Positions 7,652 through 16,545 are shown, numbered from the stretch's first letter. The stretch: 64,000 bases of DNA from Kitasatospora sp. SUK 42 (GCF_015776785.2 NZ_LFMD02000007.1:1-64000), one strand, 5' to 3'. Numbers and translations: made by a program. Notes: generated by a model from the sequence alone, not told the origin.

Positions 7652-8212
7652 TCACCAGCCGCCCGGGTGGCGGGACAGCCAGTCGGCGTGGCGCTCCTTC
7701 AGGCGGTCGCGCTCCTCCGTCGTGGTCAGGTAGACGTCCGCGCCGCCGTCGTAGGGGTGGTAGAGCCGACGCAGGGCGGTGTCGGTGATGCTCACACCGG
7801 CCTCCTGTTCATCGGCGACGCGGCGCAGCAGCCAGTCCAGGCTGCCCGGCAGCCACCGTCGCCGCTCGACGAAGACGTGGCAGTGGGTGCGGAACTCCGG
7901 TTCGGGGTCGTCGGTCTGGAGCCAGCTCCGCCAGTGCTTCGCGTCCCGGCGCATGCGCGGGGCGCTCGCCCTGCCCGTCCACCTCGGCGTGAGGACGTAC
8001 ACCTCGGCACCGGCGAACAGTTCGTCCAGCACGGTGTTGTGGCGCTCCAGGACGATCGCGTACTCGCGCTCGTCGTCGGGGTAGCGCTTGGATTCCGGCA
8101 GGCTGTGGAAGCGCACCCACTGGTCCCGCCCCCGCTCGTCGAGCTCGTCGCCGATGGGCGGGCAGCCTGGCCAGCGCCGTTCCCAGAGCGCCGTCAGCGC
8201 CTCGCGATCCAT
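7652..8212 (-). CDS. DUF3885 domain-containing protein
   Basis: A 186-residue protein matching my memory of the DUF3885 family: a PPIGDELD segment near the N-terminus, the block WVRFHSLPESKRYPDDE, the ERHNTVLDELF helix, and a C-terminal RLYHPYDGGADVYL followed by HADWLSRHP. No catalytic motif is evident and the family function is unknown. The start at ATG 8212 follows GAGGAGAGGAACCGG; an upstream extension to 8581 is opposite the next gene and not credible. It is divergent from the serine hydrolase. Confidence 0.75.
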   Translation of the reverse strand: MDREALTALWERRWPGCPPIGDELDERGRDQWVRFHSLPESKRYPDDEREYAIVLERHNTVLDELFAGAEVYVLTPRWTGRASAPRMRRDAKHWRSWLQTDDPEPEFRTHCHVFVERRRWLPGSLDWLLRRVADEQEAGVSITDTALRRLYHPYDGGADVYLTTTEERDRLKERHADWLSRHPGGW

Positions 8213-8354
8213 CCGGTTCCTCTCCTCCTCGCCGGCAGGCGAGTCTGTCACACCCTCCCCACCAGTCCCGGCCTGGCGAAATTCCCTCGTCATGGCCACG
8301 TGGCTGCCGTAGCGTGGTTCGGTCGATCTTGAGGGCAGAACGGGGCACCACACC

Positions 8355-9500
8355 ATGCAGCAGTACCAGGGTTGGGCCGACGAACGCTTCGGCGCCGTGG
8401 CCGACGTCTTCGCCGCCAACTTCGCCGAGTTCCCCGAACTCGGCTCCGCCGTCACGGTGTTCGCCGGCGGCCGCAAGGTGGTCGAGCTGTGGGGCGGCAC
8501 CGCCGACGAGCGCACCGGGCGGGCCTGGACGCAGGACACCCTCGTCCCGGTGTTCTCCTGCGCCAAGGGCGCGGTGAGCATCAGCGCGCTGCTCCTCGCC
8601 CAGCGGGGGCGGCTCGACCTGGACGCCCCGGTCGCCCGCTACTGGCCCGAGTTCGCGCGCCACGGCAAGCAGTCCATCACCACCCGGATGATCCTCGGCC
8701 ACCGGGCCGGCATCCCGGCCCTGGACGCGGTTCTCTCCTTCGAGGAGGTCGCCGCCTGGGATCCGGTGATCCGCGCGATCGAGGCGCAGAAGCCGCTCTG
8801 GGAGCCGGGCACCACCTACGAGTACCACGGCCATGTGCTCGGCTTCGCGGTCGGCGAGGTGGTCCGCCGGATCACCGGTCTGACGCCGGGCGCGTTCCTG
8901 CGCAAGGAGATCGCCGAGCCGCTCGGCGGCCTGCCGCTGTGGATCGGCCTGCCGGAGAGCGAACTCCCGCGTCTGGCCCGGCTGGTGGAGGCCGACGGCC
9001 GCCGCCCGATGCCGGGCCCGGAGCACCTGCTGACCCGGATCGTGACCATGAACGGCGCCCTGGTCTTCCCCGGCCTGGACGCGCCGCACGGCTGGAACGA
9101 CCGGGCGCTGCACGCGATCGAGCTGCCCGGCGCGGGCGCCGTCGCCTCCGCCACCGGGCTGGCCGGCCTGTACGCGGCCGCGGTCACCGGCCTGGACGGC
9201 GGCGAGCGGCTGCTCTCGCACGACACCGTGACCGACGCGGTGCGTGAACTCTCCGCCGGCGCGGGCTTCCTGGGATTCGACCTGGGCGCCCGCTGGGGTT
9301 CGGGCCTGCTGCTCGACTCCCCCGCCTTCCGCCCGCTGCTCGGCGCCCGCAGCTTCGGCAACGACGGCGCCGGCGGCCAGTTCGCCTTCGGGGACGACGA
9401 GTTCGGCGTCGGCTTCGCCTATGTGGCGAACCGGATGATCGGCCACGGCGACGCCCGGGCGAACCGGCTGATCGAGGCGGTGCGCGGATGCCTGGGGTGA
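8355..9500 (+). CDS. Serine hydrolase, beta-lactamase/EstB family
   Basis: A 381-residue cytoplasmic protein of the class C beta-lactamase fold. The nucleophile motif SxxK is FSCAKG near residue 68. A GTTYEYHGH segment near residue 155 supplies the YxN-equivalent tyrosine, as in EstB-type esterases. GGQFAFGDDEFG near the end corresponds to the third active-site strand. No signal peptide, which favours an esterase/amidase over a penicillin-interacting enzyme. The next gene starts within its last codons, indicating an operon. Confidence 0.88.
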   Translation: MQQYQGWADERFGAVADVFAANFAEFPELGSAVTVFAGGRKVVELWGGTADERTGRAWTQDTLVPVFSCAKGAVSISALLLAQRGRLDLDAPVARYWPEFARHGKQSITTRMILGHRAGIPALDAVLSFEEVAAWDPVIRAIEAQKPLWEPGTTYEYHGHVLGFAVGEVVRRITGLTPGAFLRKEIAEPLGGLPLWIGLPESELPRLARLVEADGRRPMPGPEHLLTRIVTMNGALVFPGLDAPHGWNDRALHAIELPGAGAVASATGLAGLYAAAVTGLDGGERLLSHDTVTDAVRELSAGAGFLGFDLGARWGSGLLLDSPAFRPLLGARSFGNDGAGGQFAFGDDEFGVGFAYVANRMIGHGDARANRLIEAVRGCLG

Positions 9501-10054
9501 CGGACTTCCTGGCCCGGCTCACCGAACTCGCCGCCACCGCCGACCTCGGCGGGCTGGGCTACGACGCCTCGCTGCCGCTGCTCGCCACCCGCTTCGGCGA
9601 TCCGTACGACTGCGGGCGCGTCCACAGGAGCGACCGCTGGCCGCACGCCTTCGGCTGGGGCGACGCCTGGACGGTGTTCTGCCGCTGCCGCCGGCTCCGC
9701 TCCTTCTCCCTGCCGACCTGGCACGGGGAGCTCGAACTCCCGGTGGACGGCGGCGGGTTGCGCACGTACGACACGCGCGTCACCGAGTCCGCGCTGGTCG
9801 CCGCGCTGACCGCCGCCGGGTGTTCCTGGGAGACCGTGACGTACGAGAACATCCCCGGCCAGCGGACCCTGGAGGTCACGCCGGCCGAGGAGGTGCGGAT
9901 CGGGTTCGTCCTGGTCGACCGGCTCGACTACGGCGAACCGCCGCTGGAGGACTGGCTGTTGTCGAAGGTCGGCCTCTGGGGCTACGACCACCCCGACTGC
10001 CCCGAGCCGGACCGCACCCTGCCCGACGACGGCTGGGGCGCGGGCCAGCCCTGA
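9497..10054 (+). CDS. Hypothetical protein
   Basis: A soluble protein of about 185 residues with no family I recognise. It is rich in tryptophan and acidic residues, with a cysteine-rich patch FCRCRRL near residue 55 and LEVTPAEEVRIGFVLVDRLDYG in the C-terminal half. The start may be GTG 9497, overlapping the hydrolase stop as GTGA, or ATG 9488 three codons earlier. The overlap argues for co-translation with the serine hydrolase. A convergent hairpin terminator follows. Confidence 0.75.
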   Translation: MTDFLARLTELAATADLGGLGYDASLPLLATRFGDPYDCGRVHRSDRWPHAFGWGDAWTVFCRCRRLRSFSLPTWHGELELPVDGGGLRTYDTRVTESALVAALTAAGCSWETVTYENIPGQRTLEVTPAEEVRIGFVLVDRLDYGEPPLEDWLLSKVGLWGYDHPDCPEPDRTLPDDGWGAGQP

Positions 10055-10057
10055 GGC

Positions 10058-10100
10058 GGCGGCGGGCCGTTCCGTCCCCTGTGCGGAACGGCCCGCCGCC
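10058..10100. terminator. Bidirectional terminator between convergent genes
   Basis: A perfect 17-base stem (GGCGGCGGGCCGTTCCG at 10058-10074 with its complement at 10084-10100) around a 9-base loop. It sits in the 52-base gap between two convergent genes, so it should stop both transcripts. Confidence 0.85.
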
Positions 10101-10106
10101 GACCGG

Positions 10107-11516
10107 CTACTTCAGCAGGAAGTCGTAGACCGCCTGCCGCCCGATCGGGTTGGCCGCCCGGCTCTGCACCGAGTGCGCGGCCCCGGGGACGATCACGATC
10201 TCGGGGTCGTGGGCCAGCTCCGCCTCCTGGTAGAGCCACACGTTCGGTGTGGAGAGGTCGCGGTCGCCGCCGAGCAGCAGCACCGGCACGTTGGGCAGCT
10301 TGCGGTGCGCGGGCGGGGTCGGCGGGACCTGCTCCCGCGGCCAGTCCCGGCAGACCAGCAGGCTGCCCAGCCCGGTCGCGGTCGCCGGGTCGTACGGCCA
10401 GGTCTGTTCGGCGGTCAGCCGCTGTCGGGTGCGCTCCAGCGCGGCCGCCCGGCCCTGGACCGGGGTGTCGGTGGTGCCCCACGGGAAGTGCCCGTCGGCG
10501 CACAGGGCGGCGGCGTGCAGCCCCTGGCTGAGCGCCTCGGCCGGGGCGGCGTCGCCCTGGTGGACGGTCTCGATGAAGGACTGGAGCTTGGCCGGCTGTC
10601 CGGCGGCGGCCTCGTGCAGGGCCTCGGCGACGCCCCCGTAGTTCGGGTCGGTGAACTCGTAGCTGGTGAGCGCGTCCAGGATCTGCGCCCCGTCGCCGTA
10701 CCGCCCGACGACGGTGGCGAGGTCGGCGGCCGGGTCGGTGGTGCAGCCGGTGGCCTGGCAGGCGGCCCGCAGGACGCGGGCGCTGGCGGGCAGTGCGGCC
10801 AGGTCGAGGGGGTCGTAGCCCTCCTGCGGCACCACCGAGTCGAGCACCAGCCGGGCCACGTGCGCCGGGTGGGCGAGCGCGTACCGCTCGGCGACGAAGG
10901 TGCCGTACGAGACGCCGTCGATGGTCAGCCGGTGGTCGCCGAGGGCCCGGCGCAGCAGGTCCATGTCGGCGACGGTGTCGGCGGTGCTGTAGAAGCGGGC
11001 GTTCGGGCCGAGGGTGGCGGCGCAGTCGGCGACGGACTGCGGGCGGGGCACGGCGAGGTCGGAGGAGCCCATGTCCTCCTGCAGGCCGGCGCACTGCAGC
11101 GCGGTGCCGCCGGTGCCGCGCTGGTCGAACATGACCAGGCGGTAGTCCTTCAGGACGGCCTCCATCTTGCCCGCGATCCGCTTGACCAGCGGCACCCCGG
11201 GCTGGCCGGGGCCGCCGGTGAGGAAGAGGAGGTCGCCCTTGGGCGCGTCGGTGTTGCCGGCCACGGCCACGTTGAGCCGCAGGGTACCGGGGGTGGCTCC
11301 GCTGTGGTCGAGCGGCACGGTGAGGGTGCCGCAGGTGAAGCCGGGCACGTCCGGGCAGGGGGCCTGGCCGGTGAGTCCGCCGCCGGGCCGGGCCTCGGCC
11401 GAGGCCCCGGCGCCGTCGCCGGCGGGGGTGGCGCCTGCGGGGGTGGCCAGCGTGGTGCCGGCGACCACCGCGACGGCGCCCAGCAGGGCGGCGATGCGGC
11501 CGCGCGTGCTCGTCAT
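10107..11516 (-). CDS. Secreted alpha/beta hydrolase, tripeptidyl aminopeptidase (TAP) type
   Basis: A 469-residue exported serine hydrolase of the S33/TAP group. It has a signal peptide (MTSTRGR, a hydrophobic core, cleavage near ATPAGA). The oxyanion region is TGGPGQPG near residue 100. FDQRGTG follows, and the nucleophile elbow is GVSYGT near residue 198. The C-terminal TAP domain supplies the acid in LLGGDRDLSTP and the histidine in AAHSVQ. Such enzymes trim tripeptides or related N-terminal peptides outside the cell. Start ATG 11516. It appears monocistronic. Confidence 0.9.
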   Translation of the reverse strand: MTSTRGRIAALLGAVAVVAGTTLATPAGATPAGDGAGASAEARPGGGLTGQAPCPDVPGFTCGTLTVPLDHSGATPGTLRLNVAVAGNTDAPKGDLLFLTGGPGQPGVPLVKRIAGKMEAVLKDYRLVMFDQRGTGGTALQCAGLQEDMGSSDLAVPRPQSVADCAATLGPNARFYSTADTVADMDLLRRALGDHRLTIDGVSYGTFVAERYALAHPAHVARLVLDSVVPQEGYDPLDLAALPASARVLRAACQATGCTTDPAADLATVVGRYGDGAQILDALTSYEFTDPNYGGVAEALHEAAAGQPAKLQSFIETVHQGDAAPAEALSQGLHAAALCADGHFPWGTTDTPVQGRAAALERTRQRLTAEQTWPYDPATATGLGSLLVCRDWPREQVPPTPPAHRKLPNVPVLLLGGDRDLSTPNVWLYQEAELAHDPEIVIVPGAAHSVQSRAANPIGRQAVYDFLLK

Positions 11517-11654
11517 GTCGGTCCTTCCGCTCGCACCGCGTCCGGGCTGACGCGGTCACGGAAGTAGCTTGTGCCTGGCGCGACTTCGAGCGCGAGCGAA
11601 AATACGGGCATTCGGCCGGGTCCGAATGCCTCCGTTCGGGTTGACCGGGCGAAC

Positions 11655-11780
11655 GTTGACCCGGGCGGACGTCGGCTCAGGGGCTGGCGTCGACTCAGCC
11701 GAACGACGGCTCAGACTGGCGTCGACTCAGCCGAACGTCGGCTCAGCCGAACGTCGGCTCAGCCGAACGTTGACTCAGCC
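11655..11780. repeat. 16-bp tandem repeat array with hairpin units
   Basis: About seven and a half tandem units of a 16-base repeat, consensus GTCGGCTCAGCCGAAC. Units start at 11689, 11705, 11721, 11737, 11753 and 11769, with two more degenerate units from 11655 and 11671. The two units from 11737 are identical. Each unit holds the small palindrome CGGCTCAGCCG, so single-stranded RNA or DNA could form a row of short hairpins. The array overlaps the last codon and stop of the hydrolase gene ending at 11775 and may act in termination. Confidence 0.85.
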
Positions 11781-12584
11781 CAGCACCCGCGGCACGACCA
11801 CCCGGACCCACTCCTCCGGCTGCGACAGGTGCGGGGAGTGACCGGCGCCCTCGTACAGGTACCGCTCGGCCGTCGGCAGGGCGAGGTCGATCAGGTCCAG
11901 CACCTCGCCGAACACCTGCGCACTGTCGTGGCTCTGTGTGAGCAGCGCGGGGTCGGCGAAGCGGCCCAGCTCGGCGAGGTCGAGGTCGAGCGCGTCCGGG
12001 TCGCGCAGCTCGTCCAGGTAGGTCGGCGCGTTGCGGATGTACGTGTGCCGCACCGGCGCGGGCAGTTGCTCCCAGGCTCCCGGGCCGAAGGCGAGGCTGT
12101 CCACGTACAGCTCGGCCGCCGCCGCGGACTCGGCCTGTTCCAGCAGCTCGCGGACGGCGGTGATCCGCTCGGCGTAGTCGGTACCGATCGGGCGCAGGGA
12201 CGGGTCGGCGAGCAGGACGCCGGTACCCGGCGGCTCGTGCACGGCGATGCCGCGCAGCAGGTCCGGCCGGGCGGCGGCGAGCCGGAGCGTGACCAGCGCG
12301 CCGTAGGAGTCCCCGTAGACGAAGGCGGGCGCGAGGCCGAGCCCGTGGATCAGCCCGGCCAGGTCGGCCGCGTCCTCGTACACCGAGCCCGGGGTGAGCG
12401 GGTCCTCGCTGCGGCTGTGCCCGCGCCGGTCGTAGGTGACGGCGGTGGTGGACTCCGCCAGGCCCGGCAGTACCCGCGCCCAGGCGTCCGCGTCGCTCCA
12501 CGACCCGTGCACCAGCACCACCCCGGGGCCGGTGCCGTGCGCCTCGTAGTGCAGCGACACCCCGTTCACCCTGATCTCGGCCAT
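11775..12584 (-). CDS. Alpha/beta hydrolase
   Basis: A 269-residue cytoplasmic alpha/beta hydrolase. The oxyanion motif HGSWSD lies near residue 26. TYDRRGHSRS follows the next strand, the nucleophile elbow is GDSYGA near residue 97, and the histidine is in GAGHSPHL near residue 250. A cap region at about residues 125-200 probably sets substrate choice, which cannot be read from sequence. Start ATG 12584 has GGGAGG 7 bases upstream; the longer frame lacks this. Its end lies within the 16-bp repeat array. Confidence 0.88.
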   Translation of the reverse strand: MAEIRVNGVSLHYEAHGTGPGVVLVHGSWSDADAWARVLPGLAESTTAVTYDRRGHSRSEDPLTPGSVYEDAADLAGLIHGLGLAPAFVYGDSYGALVTLRLAAARPDLLRGIAVHEPPGTGVLLADPSLRPIGTDYAERITAVRELLEQAESAAAAELYVDSLAFGPGAWEQLPAPVRHTYIRNAPTYLDELRDPDALDLDLAELGRFADPALLTQSHDSAQVFGEVLDLIDLALPTAERYLYEGAGHSPHLSQPEEWVRVVVPRVLG

Positions 12585-12688
12585 CGCCAACCTCCCGGTC
12601 TCGGCGGTGCTCCTCCCCCAGCCTGACACAACCGCCCGAAAGGCTCAGCCCTCGACGATGGTCACACTCGGTGACGGAGAGGCCGCGC

Positions 12689-14242
12689 TCAGCTCATCCC
12701 CCGCACCGGCGGCTCGTCCCTGGTCCCGTCCTCGGCCACCACGGTGAACCGGCCCGTGCCCGTGGCCGAGAGGTCCACCGGGTACAGCGAGGCGGTGTCG
12801 TTGACGTCCAGCTCCCGGCTCCGACGGCCGGTGGCGCCGTCCACCCGGGTCAGCCGGTCGCGGGTCATCGCCCACACCGAGGTGCCGTCCACCAGCACGC
12901 CGGTGACCTGGTCGTCCAGACCGGCGGTCCACCGCTTCCCGCCGTCCACCAGCGAGTACGCGACCAGCCGACCGGTGGAGGTGCGGCTCGGGTGCCTGCC
13001 GCCGCTGATACTGACGTCGCCGGGCTTCTCGCCCGGCACGATGAACAGGTCCCCGACCACCACCCCGCCGAACAGCGGCCGGGCGGTGAACTCGTCGAAG
13101 GCGTGCACCCCGCCCAGCATCACGTCCAGGTCGTACTCGTCGCCGGAGACCGGTATCGAGGCGCGCTGCCGGCCCTCCCGGTCGTAGCTGAGCACCGCGT
13201 GGGTGCCGCGCTCGGCCTGGGCGTCGACCCACACCGCGAGCGGCTCGACCGACACCACCGCGAGGTTCTTCAGCCCGCCCGCGGCCGGGAGGGTGATCCG
13301 CGACCGCTCCTGCCCGTCCGCCGGTGCCAGCGAGCGCAGGACCGGCGCCGCCTGGCCGCACTGCGCGACCGTCACCACGTCCTGGTCACCGCCGGCGACC
13401 TCCAGCGGCGAGCACCCGGCGTCGGGGGCGCTGTGCCAGAGCTCCCGGCCGTCCGTCAGGCTCACGGCCCGCCAGCCGGCCTTGTCCTGCAGCACGGCCT
13501 GGGTGCCCGCCACCGCGACCAGGTCCGAATCGGCGGTGTCGCCGTCCCGGCCGGGCGCGTCCACGGCGGCGGTCCAGCCGCCCCGGCCGTCCGCGAGGTC
13601 CAGCGCCGTCACCGCCGCGCAGGGCTTGCCGTGCGGCGAGTGCCCGATCAGCCCGGTGCCGCCGGGGCCGATCCCCCGGCTCATCGTGCACACCGAGTCC
13701 TCGCCGGGCGGCGACCACCGCCAGGCGACGGCGCCGGTGGCGCTGCGGTACGCCACCACCTGGTCGGGCCGGACCCGCACCACCAGGTCGCCGCTGGTCC
13801 AGCTGCCCACCGCACGGACGGTGGACGGCCGGTCCTGCGCGGCCTTCCAGGAGTCGTTGAGGCCGTCCCCGGCGAAGCCGAGGAAGACGCCCAGCCCCAG
13901 CAGCGCCCCGACGGCCGCCGACGGGAGCCCGCGCCGGGGGTGGATCAGCGCCCAGACGAACCCGGCGCCGCAGGGCATCAGCCCGAGGATGCTGATGGCG
14001 CCCAGGTACGAGAGGCTGTCACCGCCGAACCCGTACCGGGGGCCGAGCAGCACCGCGAGCCCCATGCTCGCGAACATGGCGCCCAGCACCCCGCCGGAGA
14101 CCACCATCCAGGTCTCCTTGTCCAGGGCGAACCTGGTCCTCCTGGCGGGCCTGGTGCTCCCGGTGCTCCTGGTGTTCCTGGCGAACCTGGCACGCCATCT
14201 CGTCCGCGCCCGGACGACCCTGTCCTCGGGCCCCTCGGCCAT
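12689..14242 (-). CDS. Membrane protein with PQQ-like beta-propeller domain
   Basis: A 517-residue protein. An arginine-rich cytoplasmic head (about residues 1-45) precedes three hydrophobic segments between about residues 48 and 125. A large extracytoplasmic domain follows, with repeated blade motifs (VAYRSATGAVAWRW, AVSLTDGRELWHS, VAYSLVDGGKRWTAG) typical of PQQ-like propellers. Start ATG 14242 follows GGGGAGAG; an upstream extension is not convincing. The head is coded by a low-complexity tract using the rare AGG arginine codon repeatedly. Likely a membrane-anchored structural or binding protein; no enzymatic role can be assigned. Confidence 0.8.
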   Translation of the reverse strand: MAEGPEDRVVRARTRWRARFARNTRSTGSTRPARRTRFALDKETWMVVSGGVLGAMFASMGLAVLLGPRYGFGGDSLSYLGAISILGLMPCGAGFVWALIHPRRGLPSAAVGALLGLGVFLGFAGDGLNDSWKAAQDRPSTVRAVGSWTSGDLVVRVRPDQVVAYRSATGAVAWRWSPPGEDSVCTMSRGIGPGGTGLIGHSPHGKPCAAVTALDLADGRGGWTAAVDAPGRDGDTADSDLVAVAGTQAVLQDKAGWRAVSLTDGRELWHSAPDAGCSPLEVAGGDQDVVTVAQCGQAAPVLRSLAPADGQERSRITLPAAGGLKNLAVVSVEPLAVWVDAQAERGTHAVLSYDREGRQRASIPVSGDEYDLDVMLGGVHAFDEFTARPLFGGVVVGDLFIVPGEKPGDVSISGGRHPSRTSTGRLVAYSLVDGGKRWTAGLDDQVTGVLVDGTSVWAMTRDRLTRVDGATGRRSRELDVNDTASLYPVDLSATGTGRFTVVAEDGTRDEPPVRGMS

Positions 14243-14470
14243 GCCGGTCTCTCCCCTGCAACGCGCCGCCCACCGCATCAGGGCGACGATCATCGGATCG
14301 TCGCAGAGCCTGCCAAGATCCGAAACAAAGAGAAGGGAAAACCCCGCCCTTTCCTGCACATAGGAAGGCACAGAAAGGCCCCGACCTGCCCATTCGCCGA
14401 GAATCACGACCACGCCAGGCCTCATCGGGCCAACCTTCGCCCCCCATGCGCAGGAAGTCGGCCGAACCGG

Positions 14471-15844
14471 CTACGACGCCCCCTGCTCCCCACCCGGCAC
14501 CCAGTTGCCGTGCAGCCCCAGCGGCACCCGCACCGGCAGGTGGATCCTGGCGACCGGCTCCCCGGAGAAGTCCTGTGCGGCGAGGATCACCAGGTCCGTC
14601 GCGCCCCGCGCCGGGTCGAAGACGTACGCCATCAGGTACCCGTCGTCCTCCGCCGCCGGGGACTCGGCGGCGACGAACACCCCCTCGCCGACGGCCCCGA
14701 ACCGCCCGAACTCGTGCGCCTCGACCGTCCCCCGGACGAGGTCGTGCTTGAGCAGGGCGTTGCTGAAGCCCTCGTCCGGCCGGTCGCCCCCGGGGCCGGT
14801 GGGCGGGGCGTAGAGCTCGACGGCGGCCGCGTAGCCGTAGCGGTACGGGCGACCGGTGTGCGCCGGGTTGAGGCGCGGAAACTCCTGGATCCGGTCGTCC
14901 AGCCGCTCCTCCTTCGCCGTCCCCGCCGCCAGGTCGATGGTCCAGCGGTCGAGCGTGGGCCGGCTCGCGCCGATGTCGCGCAGGTCCATGCCCTCGGGGT
15001 GCCGCACGACGTCGACCACCAGCGAGTCCGCCGTCCGCTCGTACGCGTTGAGCGTGTGCCCGACCAGGTGCGGCGCGAGCTCGAACCACCGCACCTCGCC
15101 GCCCTCGCGCGGCATCACCCCGACCCGGGCGGCGCGGCGGCCGTCCCAGGTGAAGGGCACGCCGGTGGCCAGGTGGGCGGCGCTGAACACCACCGGCGTG
15201 TCGTACAGCACCACGTACCGCTCGGTGAGCGCGAAGTCGTGCATGTACGGGTTCCCGGGCACCGGGATCAGCGTGCTGCGCCGGACGGTGCCGGCGGCGT
15301 CCATCACGATGTGCTGCACGTGCTCCGAGCCGTACAGGAAGGCGAGCGAGTGCAGTTCGCGGGTGTGCGGGTCGAGGATCGAGTGCGCGTTGGCGCTGTA
15401 GCCCTCGGGCGTGGCCCCCAGCTCGCAGGGGCCCACCGTGTCCAGCTCGTAGGTGAGTTCGTACGGGCGGATGCCGCCCTCGATGAGCGCGTAGGTGCGC
15501 CCGGCCAGAGCCGCGACCTGCACGTTCGGGGAGATGTCCAGCCTCTCGTCGACGGGCGTGCCGCGCCGGGGCTCACCGAGTCGGTCGGCGACGGCCCCGG
15601 AGCGCACCCAGCGGTTGCGGTACCACTCGGCGCGCCCGTCGCGGATCCGGACGCCGTGGACCATGCCCGCGCCGAGGGTCCACAGGTGCGCGGCCGGGTC
15701 CTCGATGCCCAGCGGGTTGGGGCCGTTGCGCAGGTAGCGGCCGTCGAGGTGGGCCGGGATCCGCCCGGTGACGGGCAGGTCGTGGGCGGTGACCTCCTCC
15801 GTCACCGGGGCGAAGTTCCCGGACAGGTAGCGGTTTCGGCTCAT
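14471..15844 (-). CDS. Carotenoid oxygenase family protein
   Basis: A 457-residue Fe(II)-dependent cleavage dioxygenase of the RPE65/carotenoid oxygenase family. The four iron-ligand histidines are seen in ANAHSILDP, PYMHDFAL, LVGHTLNAYE and the final GLHGNWVP. The N-terminal RYLRNGPNP and C-terminal EFPRLNP blocks are also family hallmarks. Substrate could be an apocarotenoid, a stilbene or a related polyene. Start ATG 15844 overlaps the stop of the TetR gene (ATGA), so the two are co-translated. That overlap suggests the regulator controls its own operon including the oxygenase. Confidence 0.92.
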   Translation of the reverse strand: MSRNRYLSGNFAPVTEEVTAHDLPVTGRIPAHLDGRYLRNGPNPLGIEDPAAHLWTLGAGMVHGVRIRDGRAEWYRNRWVRSGAVADRLGEPRRGTPVDERLDISPNVQVAALAGRTYALIEGGIRPYELTYELDTVGPCELGATPEGYSANAHSILDPHTRELHSLAFLYGSEHVQHIVMDAAGTVRRSTLIPVPGNPYMHDFALTERYVVLYDTPVVFSAAHLATGVPFTWDGRRAARVGVMPREGGEVRWFELAPHLVGHTLNAYERTADSLVVDVVRHPEGMDLRDIGASRPTLDRWTIDLAAGTAKEERLDDRIQEFPRLNPAHTGRPYRYGYAAAVELYAPPTGPGGDRPDEGFSNALLKHDLVRGTVEAHEFGRFGAVGEGVFVAAESPAAEDDGYLMAYVFDPARGATDLVILAAQDFSGEPVARIHLPVRVPLGLHGNWVPGGEQGAS

Positions 15845-16476
15845 GGTGTCGGCCTCTCGTCGGAAGTCGGTGGACCGGCTGCGAAGGACCGCCCCAGTGC
15901 GGCCATCAGCGCCTCGTAGCGCGCCCCCGCCTCGTCCGGGGTGAAGTGCCCGGCGAGTTCCAGGCTCACCGCGCCGTGGGTGGCCGCCCAGAAGAGCTTG
16001 GACACCTCGTGGGCGTCCCCGGGCCGGAAGACCCCGGCCGCCATGCAGGCGGCCACGGCGGCCGCCGAGACGTCGAAGGCGGTCCTGGCGACCGCCAACG
16101 CCTCGGCGCCGGGCCGGAATTCGGGCACCGGCTGCTCGAACATCACGCGGTAGTAGGCGGGTTCGGCGAGCGCGCGCTCCCGGTAGGTCCGGCCGAGCGC
16201 GGTCAGGTACGCCAACGGGTCGCCCCCGTGCGGGACTTGGTCCTGCGCCCGGCGCAGCCGCGCGAAGCCCTCCCGGTACAGCGCGTCGAGCAGGCCCTCC
16301 TTCCCGCCGAACATGGTGTACAGCACCTTGGTCGAGGAGCCGACCTCGGCGGCGATCCGCCGCACGGTCAGCGCGGCGGACCCTTCGGCGACGAGGAGGG
16401 TGATGGCGCGGTCGAGGATCACGGCGCGAACGGCGTCCTGGCCGTGTCGCAGCGCGTCCTGGTAGGGCGTGCTCAT
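15841..16476 (-). CDS. TetR/AcrR family regulator
   Basis: A 211-residue repressor-type regulator. The N-terminal helix-turn-helix is clear: ALTVRRIAAEVGSSTKVLYTMFGGKEGL, residues about 38-65. The C-terminal part is a TetR ligand domain with the WAATHGAVSLELAGHF segment common in the WHG-type subgroup. Start ATG 16476 was preferred over TTG 16485. A 34-base palindrome lies immediately upstream of the start and is the likely autoregulatory operator. The carotenoid oxygenase gene overlaps its stop. Confidence 0.92.
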   Translation of the reverse strand: MSTPYQDALRHGQDAVRAVILDRAITLLVAEGSAALTVRRIAAEVGSSTKVLYTMFGGKEGLLDALYREGFARLRRAQDQVPHGGDPLAYLTALGRTYRERALAEPAYYRVMFEQPVPEFRPGAEALAVARTAFDVSAAAVAACMAAGVFRPGDAHEVSKLFWAATHGAVSLELAGHFTPDEAGARYEALMAALGRSFAAGPPTSDERPTP

Positions 16477-16477
16477 G

Positions 16478-16511
16478 GGTAACAACGTAACCCATGGGAA
16501 ACAGTGTTACC
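16478..16511. promoter_or_regulatory. Palindromic TetR operator candidate
   Basis: GGTAACA (16478-16484) and TGTTACC (16505-16511) are perfect inverted arms centred on CCCATGGG (16491-16498), which shares the same dyad axis. The palindrome begins one base upstream of the TetR start codon, so binding would block its transcription. Position and symmetry fit autoregulation of the TetR-oxygenase operon. Confidence 0.65.
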
Positions 16512-16545
16512 GCCCTTTTCCGGAACGGGCCGCCGGACGAGGCCG

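Noticed and set aside
7552-7733. Short plus-strand frame starting MINARDKFGSD
   Set aside because: Weak start context, and its second half is the antisense of the DUF3885 gene.
11655-11780. CRISPR array
   Set aside because: Units are directly adjacent 16-mers without spacers and no cas genes are near.
13978-14193. Collagen-like protein gene on the minus strand
   Set aside because: Gly-X-Y triplets run for only about 20 residues before losing coding character; the PQQ-like gene frame continues into clear membrane helices. Kept only as a sequence curiosity.
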